Made by a program: the position numbers and the translations under genes
The notes under the pieces: generated by a model
The model's database searches: none
What the model saw: the letters and a program-made list of their open reading frames with translations, nothing else
Told to the model about the DNA's origin: nothing
From: Ceratobasidium sp. AG-K
Lineage: Eukaryota > Basidiomycota > Agaricomycetes > Cantharellales > Ceratobasidiaceae
NCBI GenBank assembly: GCA_037039685.1
Contig: JAWNGF010000008.1
Coordinates: forward strand, 1,054,001 to 1,118,000
Reading direction: 5' to 3'
DNA length: 64,000 bases
Shown: positions 55,734-64,000 of the stretch, one piece after another
How the letters are laid out: the number at the start of each line of letters is the position of its first letter
How positions within the stretch are numbered: position 1 is the first letter of the stretch

Positions 55734-57625
55734 ATGCCCGAAGATGCGTTTGACGCGTCCTGGCAGCCTACTCCCGACCCGAGAGACATTATTATCCCTG
55801 GCGTAGACCCCGACTTGCCTATTACTGTGCAGACTGAACAGATAGATCAACTTATTACACTCAAGTTGCAGGTGAGCCCACCCCTTCAATTTAATCACCC
55901 AGGCCACTTCTAAACCTACTCCCCAAGAACATAGACAAGAACTTTGCCAAGTGCCATCAGATTATTACGACAAAGATCCTCCCTTCTTTAAAAAAGTATT
56001 CTGCGGGATGTCAGCCGACGAGGGATGCGGCCAAGGTGAGTCTTATCTCCGAGCAATACAGTATTGCCCTGACACAATGCTAGTTCTGGCGCGGCTTCTT
56101 TGAAGCGGCCGCACAAATCCGTGTATCTGTAGAGGAAGACGGAGTATCAACCCTAGGTGAACGTACGCCTAATGATGGCTCAAACGATGCGAATCAAACA
56201 GCTCAGCCGGAGCAAATGTACCACGAGGACACCACTGATGGGAGCGACCTCACATTTAGGCGTGGTGCCGTCTCATCGACACCTCAGGTTCAAAAGTTCT
56301 CGCATGTTGTTGATAGCATCGAGCATTCTGTCGACACCAACGACTCGTGGGTTGCGCGCTCAGTGGAATCGCCGTTCGAACGCTTTGACAGACAACTTCG
56401 TGACTTGGCCTTGGACGAAGATACACAGAGTTCAATACAGCCCGAACATGCCCCCACCTCTGGGGCACCTCGTAGCGGGAAACCCCTGCCCCTCCCTCAA
56501 TTTGAAAGCGAGACGTCTAGCGCTTCCATTCATAGCATCAGCACCCATCAACCTTCCAGCAGTTCCTCAGCAATCTTGTTCGCCGTCCCCGAACCAAGTC
56601 CAGAGCCAGTCCGTACAGTCCAATCACCAAACAAGGGCAAGGGCCGACGAAAGTCAGCAGGACGCGATCTAAGACATGAGGTCCTCAAATCAAATCTCAT
56701 GAACACAGGAAAGGCTGGCGTTCGCTGGGACGGCATCACAGACCTTCGAAGCAATTCTTCAACTTCGGATTCTACGGTATCGACTCTCGCCAATGAGAGT
56801 TTTGGTGACACCGTTCGAAAGGAGCAGGTGACTCTGCAGCCATACTCGCCATCGCGAACTAGGGAAACGTTACAGCGCACCCCTTCCAAACAAGCTGCCG
56901 CCAAGCTCGTGCGCAACATGCTCTCCAAAATGCCGGCTGGTTCAGACCGCAGCACCACTCTCGCCGACTCTTCAACAATATCCAGCGTTGCTCCGAGCAC
57001 GTCGTCTAGCACACGAAACTATGGTGCCGCTTCGTCCTCAATCTTTGGCCCGTCAACGACAGGACCAAAATCGAACCCCATCCAAGGCCTATTTGATTTA
57101 TCACCAGAGGATCTTCAAGGATCGACTCTTCTCGGGAAACCAAGCAAACAACAAGCGGATCGGCCGGGCGGGACAAAATCTGGCTCCTCCAAGCACGTTT
57201 ATGCGGAAGACTCGCCCTTGAAATGGCAAGATGACTCAGGGCTAGTATCCCCGGCGCCCTATCGCATCCCCCAGAGTATAGACACGGGAGAAGACGAGTC
57301 ATTTGATCGCTCACGATCGACAGACTCATCGTTTGACAATGACGAATCCCAATATGGCGGCGAGTATGAACGAGCCCAATGGACGAGTAATGATGGGGGC
57401 CGCTACTCGTCGGGCGAGCACGGCTCGGATGACGATGAGACGATATTCGGGGCGCGAGAAGCCAATGCTGCTCCGGCACCAGCTGGCGTGGCAGCCAGGG
57501 GGCAGTCTAATATGTTTGCACTGCCTGATGTAACCGCGACATACTATGGTGGACGATTAGAGGACGCTGTGGGAGATGAAAGCCCTACGCCATGGGCACG
57601 TTCTACGGCAAATCGTGGAAAGTGA
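55734..57625 (+). CDS. ask1: DASH/Dam1 complex subunit Ask1
   Basis: Subunit of the fungal DASH ring that couples kinetochores to microtubules. From ATG 55734: MPEDAFDASWQPTPDPRDII, then TEQIDQLITLKLQ, NIDKNFAKCHQIITTKILPS, LKKYSAGCQPTRDAAKFWRG and FFEAAAQIRVS, the conserved Ask1 domain in the first 110 residues, spread over three exons. The remaining roughly 470 residues are Ser/Pro-rich with several SP/TP sites (DTSDP-like, SPFERFDRQLRDLALDEDT, TLQPYSPSRTRETLQRTPSK, DESPTPWARSTANRGK), fitting known Cdk1 regulation of Ask1. A canonical intron (donor GTAAGT at 55676, acceptor AACGCAG) would join an upstream frame with Met at 55622 or 55588, antisense to the RidA leader; that alternative start is open. 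Confidence 0.85.
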
Positions 57626-58253
57626 CGGTACCGTGTTATTAATACTTCTATGTATCGGGGATGGATGCCAAGGATCATTGTTGTAAAGCCAATCCGACTT
57701 GAAACATCACCGACACCTCATCTTCCCCATTTGTACCGGTGCCGCGAACCAGGCCGGTCTGATATAATTCCTCCGAGCTTGTCCGCGAGCGATGTCTCAA
57801 TTCCAGTTGTCATTCCCGTTTGCATCTTCTATTCCAGTCCCAATTCCAGTTTTAATTCCAGTTTGTTTGTCCTGGCGGTTCGGCCCATGGTTGTCTCACC
57901 AGTCACATTTAGCACTCTCTCGGCCTTACCGATCGTATATGCGTAGCAAAGTCGGTACGAATGCGACAATAATTCAATTCAACGCCCTTTCCGAATATGT
58001 ATTGTATTTGATAGGACGTTGAGGGTTGACCCGGAACTCGGCGCTTGATTGGTGAGATTGTCATATCGAGATATCGCTCCCAAAAGGAGAACTACGACCG
58101 CCCCGGTTTTCGCAAGTCACAACCAGCCGATCCCGTACATCCCGAATTCCAGTTTGTTCACTAGTATATTAACCCAAGCTCTCAACTACCTTCTGTTTCT
58201 GCAACTCTTCTCCCCCTCATCACACATCACGCCCTCATCTATCTGCAGCTATC
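57626..58253 (+). other. Intergenic region with ATTCCAGT repeats upstream of the epimerase gene
   Basis: About 630 bases between ask1 and the epimerase gene. At 57799-57872 a short degenerate repeat (AATTCCAGT, ATTCCCGTT, ATTCCAGTC, AATTCCAGT, AATTCCAGT) occurs, and ATTCCAGTTTGTT recurs at 58146-58158. The last 80 bases before the start are CT-rich (CTTCTCCCCCTCATC), common upstream of fungal starts. No coding signal. Confidence 0.55.
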
Positions 58254-59860
58254 ATGTCGCCTCAGCCTCTTCGTGTATGAGATCTCTTTTTTGAGTTGCG
58301 CTCAGAGCTCTGATCACTTGCGTTGTTTAGCGCGTTCTCGTTACCGGAGGTGCAGGATACATCGGATCCCATGTCGTCCTGACCCTCGCTCTCACTCGCC
58401 GATACAAGGTGTTCTCGATCGACAACCACCACAACTCGTTCCCCACGGCTCTGTCAAGAGTTTCTCAGATTGCTCGTGATGCTCTTCCGGCAGATGCTAC
58501 GGAGCAGGACCGTGACTCTGCTGAGGTCGAGGCATACACCGCCGACCTCACCAGTGAAAAAGATATCCGTGCGGTATTTGACAGGTTTGGCAAGGGCGGC
58601 GTTTGGGGAGTAATTCACGTCGCGGTATGTAATCGTTGATAGGTATGGGCCTAGCATTTCTGACGGTTAGAATAGGCATACAAGGCCGTTGGAGAATCAG
58701 GCGAGATCCCCTTGACCTATTACGCCAACAACGTCACGGCCACGATCCTACTCGCCCAAATTATGAAGGAATACGGTTGCACCAAACTTGTCTACTCCAG
58801 CAGTGCAACAGTATACGGAATCCCTCCTGTTGTTCCCATTCCTGAGACTACTCCACTCAAAGCCGAGAGTGTCTACGGCCGCACCAAGGTCATGTGTGAG
58901 ACAATCCTGAAGGATTTGTGTCATTGTGAGTGTGATCAAGGTATTCACGAGCTACAAAGACTAAAAATTCACTACTAGCCGAGCCCGATACCTGGCGTGT
59001 GATTTCCCTCCGATACTTCAAGTAAGTTTGGTGCCGTTGGGCGTTACCTTTGGCTTATTATGTGTTTAGCCCCGCGGGCGCCCACCCCTCCGGGCTCATT
59101 GGAGAAGACCCTCGTGGCAAGCCTGGTAACCTTTTGCCATTGCTCTCCCAGATGGCGGTGGGCAGGGTCAAGGACTCAGTTTTGAAAGTCTTTGGCAACG
59201 ATTACCCTACTCGGTACGTATGGACAAGCTGCACACATGATCAAACCGACTGAGATGGGGGATCAGTGACGGAACTTGCGTTCGCGACTATATTCATGTC
59301 ATGGACCTCGCGGGCGGTCACTTGAACGCTCTTGATGCCCTGGAGAATGATGCAACCTTTACGAATTGCGAAGACAGGGCCCGGTACAAGGTAGGTTCTT
59401 TGATGAATTTCACCTTAATGAGTGCCGTGATGACCGACCGGTAATTCGGTAGGGCTACAACCTAGGCAAAGGCCGGGGCCAGAGTGTGCTCGAAATCGTC
59501 GAGGCCATGCGCGCCGCCAGCGGGTTCGATTACAAGACCGAGATTGTCGGGCGTCGGTTGGGTGATGTGCCCGACTTGACCGCCGACCCAGCGCTCGCCG
59601 AAAAAGAGCTTGGATTCAGTGCCCCCCAGGACTTGACCACCATGTGCCGCGATTTGTGGAACTGGCAGTCCAAGAATCCCGAGGGCTATGGCGAAGCACC
59701 CGCACCGAAGATTAACGGGACCCACGCTCCCAAGGTCAACGGACACTCCAAGGCTGCGGACGGCGAAAAGCCTGCTGTTGTGGAGGATGTCGTTAACGCT
59801 TCGAACACGCTCAAGGGCGCCACAGTTACTGCGACATCGGTCGTCAGCGAGGCCAAGTGA
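58254..59860 (+). CDS. gal10: UDP-glucose 4-epimerase
   Basis: Interconverts UDP-galactose and UDP-glucose (Leloir pathway) using bound NAD. The start at 58254 gives MSPQPLR; after an intron comes the NAD motif [53 protein letters not shown] and [20 protein letters not shown]. Catalytic Ser and Tyr-x-x-x-Lys lie in [13 protein letters not shown] and [11 protein letters not shown]. Then [40 protein letters not shown] and [19 protein letters not shown]. It is a single-domain epimerase: the mutarotase half of yeast Gal10 is absent, and a roughly 60-residue Ala/Lys-rich tail ([20 protein letters not shown]) follows the fold. Confidence 0.92.
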
Positions 59861-60095
59861 AGAACTTTGATGAAACATGATGAAAATATGTAGCTTTTTT
59901 GAACCCATAATCACCCTTTAGCCGGCATCTTGTCACCTTTTTGTTAGTCGTCTTGACCTCTGTGATGCATTGATCATCCTTGTGTATTTCCCGAGTAGAT
60001 ATGTTCTCGTCTCGAAAATAAAGGAACTATTAAATAACTTCACCCCCAATGAATGATATACCAAAATGCTAATACATGCACTTGCACCACACTGT

Positions 60096-61215
60096 TCAAG
60101 CTGATGGGCCAGAGACGCTTTCAATGCCTTCCAGGCGTGCAATTTGTCTGAACCAATAGAAAGTCTAGGGCGACTACTGACGCGGTTCGAGGCGACTTAC
60201 CTATCCCGAACAGCTTCCTGCCACCTCATCCACTTGCTGATCTCGTGAACCCCAAAACCAAATATCTTTGGACGGTAGCGTTCTGCCTTGAGAGCGGCCG
60301 CAGCAGTACTCTGATCCGCTACGCCTACTCCAGAAGGAACACTTTTATCATCCTCTCCGTCACGACGTCGACCATCCCTAGACTCCTTTGAAGGGATCAT
60401 GTGTGGGTATCCCATAAGTAACATATGAGGGAAGGTGGTTCCAAAATATGCGCCATCTATACTGCCGTGTCGGGATGATTTGGGAGAGTAAAGATCTTCG
60501 CATCGTGGGCAATAAGCTTCACAGCCTTTTCATAGGGCACATCGGTCAACCCACAAGGGAGAAGCGGCTGTGACTGGCATAGAACCCGGGGACAGCGACC
60601 AAAATCGGCCTTTTTTGTACTTCTCTAGCTGGGGACGTGGTGTGTCAGTGAGTTCAGGATTGCCGCGTAATATGGAACCTCCCAATATACCATTTTGGAG
60701 AGTCCGCGCGAGGTAACAATCCACCTAGCGTGTATAAGCCCGTACAGCAGCCGCGCTGATACTTCGACCGACTGACGTAGTTCCTCGTCGATATCATCGT
60801 CTTAATTCTCGAAAAGTGAGACGTTGGATCAGCATTCGCGCGGGGACGTACCAAGATTGTCCGTAACGAAATCCAGCGCTAGCTGATAGTTCGAGACCTC
60901 GGCATTCAGTCCCGTAAGGTTGAATCGATCGAGGATATAGTCCTCCTCGACTTCACAAAAATACTCGTTTCCTTTGGAGGACAAGAACCACGACACCCAC
61001 TAGCATCGTTCGGTCAGACATTTGGCTAGTGATTAAGGTGTGAAATCGATTGCAAGCGTACCGAGCTGTGCTAATGGTCAATATTACCGAGGGAGACTTG
61101 TCGTGATAAGGGGCTTACTTGGAGTAATCAGAGTCGGAGCCAGTTGATACGTCTTCCACTAAGGTTAGGGCAGTTCGAGCAATGCTATTTGAGCGATTGT
61201 AAAATTAAGCTCACT
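60096..61215 (-). CDS. ckb1: Casein kinase II regulatory beta subunit
   Basis: Regulatory dimer of CK2. The coding sequence reads [20 protein letters not shown], then [60 protein letters not shown] and LEKYKKGRF. The zinc ribbon follows ([20 protein letters not shown] and the CPRC pair before [20 protein letters not shown]), then [40 protein letters not shown] and the end IESVSGPSA. Two single-base breaks lie in the zinc region: one extra T in the TTTT at 60610-60613 and one missing T near 60514; together they restore frame. The ATG appears split by a 56-base intron (61159-61214), and a 4-base exon (61062-61065) is needed. Vps33 lies divergently upstream. Confidence 0.88.
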
Positions 61216-61456
61216 AATAATACAATATAAGATGCACTAGCTGTCGTAATATCTAGGATCGAGAGTCTCTAGTTGTGATGGTAGGTAAAAGGGGCCCAAC
61301 ATCAGCTAATCGCCGGCGCTTAGCCTTCCGTACTCGCCACCACAGCCCGAGCGTCATAGCACTAATCAGTCTGCGGTATTTATGTCGACCGCCGGCCCTA
61401 TTTCGCGCGTGCCAACCCGTCCAGTCATTCGCATTCTCAGTCTCATTCACATACAG

Positions 61457-64000
61457 CGCCCGGGTCTTCCATCAGCGACGATGCACGCACGTTTAAACTC
61501 GAGCTTGATGAGGCCCCAGTGGTGGACATTGGCGTTTTGAAGGAGCTTGCCCGTAAAGGGCTTGTAGATGCTCTCAACTCTGTGTGACCATATCTTCTGT
61601 ATTCTTGGCACCCCGAACTGATGAAATGCCAGGTTTCGGGTGCGAAAACTCTAGTTCTGGACCCAACGCTGGCTGGTCCGCTTGGTCTAGTAGCAGAGGT
61701 TTCAATTATGAAGGTGAGCTCGTGGTTACTACGATGCGGTAGACTGTATATCTGACTTGTATTTTTATTTAGCAACATGGAGTTGACAAGATGTTTTGGC
61801 TCGAGCATGGTCCGCTCAACTCAGCAAACACCAATATTGTTTATCTTTGTCGCCACAAGCTAAGTGGATGAAGATCGTGTCAGGTACTTGACCGTCCCAC
61901 GTTGTACAAAACCCGAACTTCTTTATCTCTTATATTTAGAGCAGATCAAACAACATACGACCGAAAATCTTCAACACAACTACACCTTAATGCTGGTGCC
62001 TCGACGAACAGTGCTATGTGACAAGATATTAGAGGAAGAGGGAGTGTTTGGTGAGGTCAGACTTACCGATCACAATATATATCGTACAACGTCTCATCTG
62101 GGATTGCAGCTCACAATCAGTGAATTCCCGCTCGAATTCATTCCATTGGAGGACGATTTGATAAGCCTCGAGTGGGATAACACGTTTAAGGAAATTTATC
62201 TCGTAAGGACTCAATATTGTTCGCTTGCTGTTTAACCCGACCAACTGACTGGGAGTTAGGATGGGGATGAAAGTTCGATTTACTATGCGGCCCAAGCTTT
62301 GTCAACGATCCAGCGTGCTTATGGCCAGTTTCCACGCGTGGTAGGCAAAGGCAACGGTGCAAAGGTACATACGTCGATAGTCGATTCCAAGGAACTCAGT
62401 CTGACCTTGTATCGATGCAGAAACTACAATCGCTCATGAGTCATCTTACGGCCTACCCTCGTGCTGGCTCGGGGAGCGCGCCAATCCGGATGTTTCCAAA
62501 CAATTTGACAGCCTTGTTATCATCGACAGGGCAGCCGACCTGGTAACTCCATTCCTTACACAATTAACCTACGAAGGCCTTCTTGACGAATACTTCGGGA
62601 TTAAGAATTGTAAGTTTAATAAAGCATTTGCTAATTTCGACCCAAGCTCACATGCACCTAGCATACATCGAAGTGAACGCTGACCTCTTGAGCGCCAATG
62701 CGTCGGCCAGTGCAGGAGGACCTTCGTCAGGAGGTGTGCTTGGTGGTGCACCAGTCGCAAAGAAGAAAAAGCACCAGCTTTCCGCATCGAATGACGGGAT
62801 GTTGAGCAAGCTACGTGACATGAATTTTGCAATTGTCGGCGGCAAGCTCAACGCCGAGGCACGGAGATTGGAAGCGGCATATGACGTCGGTTACTTGTAC
62901 CACGGAAACATATACCAGAGGCTTACCTATTGCGCGTTATAGGGTCGTCACAAAGCCCAGACAGTCGCGCAGTTGAAAGAATTTGTGGGTAAGATTGGTG
63001 GTTTGCAGAATGAGCACCAAGCTCTGCGACTTCGTAGGCACTTCTATTGTACTATTGTTGCCCATCTAACCGCTAAATCCAGACACCGGCCTTGCTGAAA
63101 CCATTGCGTCTCAAACCCAAACCGATGTATTCAATAAGTCCTTGGAAGTACAGCAAAGTATGTTGCCCTGTCAAATGACGGTTCTCGTGACTTACGTGTT
63201 TGTGAATGTCAGATCTCCTCTCGAGCTACGACGTCAACGCACAACTCAGTTCAATCGAGGACTTGATCTATCAACAAGCCCCACTTTCAGTTGTTCTTCG
63301 GTTGATATGCCTGGCCAGTATTACTCAAGGCGGCCTTAAACAAAAATCGTTAGACAATCTGAAGCGAGAAGTGCTACAAGTAAGCTATTCGCGTACCGCG
63401 CGGTTCACTTGCTGAGCAACCACCTAGACATATGGCTATGATCTACTCCCATTACTGTTAGCTTTGGAATCCCTCCAACTCCTTAACCCCCCTCCAGCCA
63501 AATCTGCAGCCCCATTCCCGTTTTCGTCTCTTCGAAAATCGCTGCGGCTTCTTACAGACACCCCCGAGGATAACCCAACAGATATTTCATACACCTACTC
63601 GGGCTACGCGCCATTGAGCTGCCGCCTGGTTCAAGCGTTGTTCAAAAAGGTGCAGTATTAGGCGCCGGCTCCAACACCGATACCGGTACCCGCCAAGCAC
63701 AGGCCCATCCGGTCGTCGGCTGGAAAGGCTTCGACGACGTCGTCAAGAGTATCCCTGGTGACACAGTCGATGTGATCCAGAGTCCTGGAGCCTCAGTCAA
63801 GGACACAGGTGGTTCGACGACGCTCGTGTTCTTCCTGGGTGGTTGCACGTTTACAGAGGTTTCTGCCTTACGGTGGATAGGCAAACAAATCAAAGGTAAC
63901 ACCACCTGGAGTACGTGCTTGGTTGATGTAGTTGAAAGTCTTTCCATGATAGGTCGAAATTTCTTGATTGGGACGACAGGCATGATCAACGGCTCTACGT
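61457..64000 (+). CDS. vps33: Vacuolar sorting SM protein Vps33 (3' end outside window)
   Basis: Sec1/Munc18-family core subunit of HOPS and CORVET, which chaperones SNARE assembly at endosomes and vacuoles. Exon 2 begins near 61457 (PGSSISDDARTFKLELDEAP, VVDIGVLKELARKGLVDAL). Then AKTLVLDPTLAGPLGLVAEV, HGVDKMFWLEHG, LQHNYTLMLVPRRTVLCDKI, FPLEFIPLEDDLISLEWDNT, DSLVIIDRAADLVTPFLTQL, TYEGLLDEYFGIKN, MLSKLRDMNFAIVGGKLNAE, LICLASITQGGLKQKSLDNL and LVFFLGGCTFTEVSALRWIG. The last codons are cut off by the edge. Exon 1 is not settled; ATG at 61278 with a 172-base intron is one option. Two single-base breaks occur, near 61861 and 62482. Confidence 0.85.

Noticed and set aside
1..64000. CRISPR arrays, bacterial operons, riboswitches
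   Set aside because: Intron-rich eukaryotic gene structure throughout; no regularly spaced repeats.

Overview
The window reads as nuclear DNA of a filamentous basidiomycete. Genes are densely packed on both strands and broken by many short introns (about 48 to 65 bases, GT..AG) that must be spliced to join conserved blocks. The set of genes is typically fungal (Spb4, Exo84, DASH/Ask1, the Chs4/Skt5 chitin-synthase activator, a CBM1-GH10 xylanase), and there are F-box-like, TKL-like kinase and NACHT-WD40-like genes of the kind expanded in Agaricomycetes. A Rhizoctonia/Ceratobasidium-type (Cantharellales) genome is my best guess; that is inference from gene style, not a database match.

Layout. 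0-8 kb: the 5' part of an Spb4 rRNA-processing helicase (-), a small unknown gene (+), the diphthamide co-chaperone Dph4 (-), NADH-cytochrome b5 reductase (+) and the biotin-carrying subunit of a methylcrotonoyl-CoA-type carboxylase (+). 8-16 kb: three co-oriented paralogues coding for secreted-domain/one-TM/PPxY-tail proteins, separated by an intron-containing tRNA-Leu(CAA), a fragment of that tRNA, an F-box-like relic and a diverged duplication. 16-26 kb, all on minus: exocyst Exo84, an F-box protein, a TKL-like kinase with a long N-terminal region, and a CBM1-GH10 xylanase. 26-28.4 kb: gene-free, with a G10 run, a (TA) tract and a T15 run. 28.4-32.2 kb: a multi-TM/alpha-beta-hydrolase fusion without the catalytic Ser, then the NEDD8 E1 subunit Uba3. 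33-39.3 kb: two F-box-like paralogues around a gene-poor stretch. 39.5-43.2 kb: a zinc alcohol dehydrogenase and the Sel1-repeat chitin-synthase activator. 44-46.5 kb: a decayed alpha/beta hydrolase and a decayed WD40 (NACHT-WD40-like) gene. 47-64 kb is a housekeeping block: B-type cyclin, a USP deubiquitinase, proteasome alpha5 (Pup2), a RidA-family protein, DASH subunit Ask1, UDP-glucose 4-epimerase, casein kinase II beta, and HOPS/CORVET subunit Vps33, cut by the right edge.

The genes do not form one pathway. Loose themes are cell-cycle control and protein turnover (cyclin B, Ask1, CK2-beta, Uba3, USP, Pup2, F-box proteins) and membrane/cell-wall traffic (Exo84, Vps33, Chs4 homologue, PPxY membrane proteins). 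The observations most worth a second look are the three-member PPxY membrane-protein array; the CK2-beta gene, whose start codon appears to be split by an intron and which needs a 4-base microexon; the USP gene whose catalytic Cys codon is split by an intron; the serine-less hydrolase fused to membrane segments; and a set of single-base frame breaks in otherwise intact conserved genes (CK2-beta twice, Vps33 twice, cyclin B, Chs4 CaaX box, an F-box paralogue). Several of these breaks sit in or beside short single-base runs, which points to residual assembly indels rather than real mutation. All exon joins were made by eye and need transcript support.
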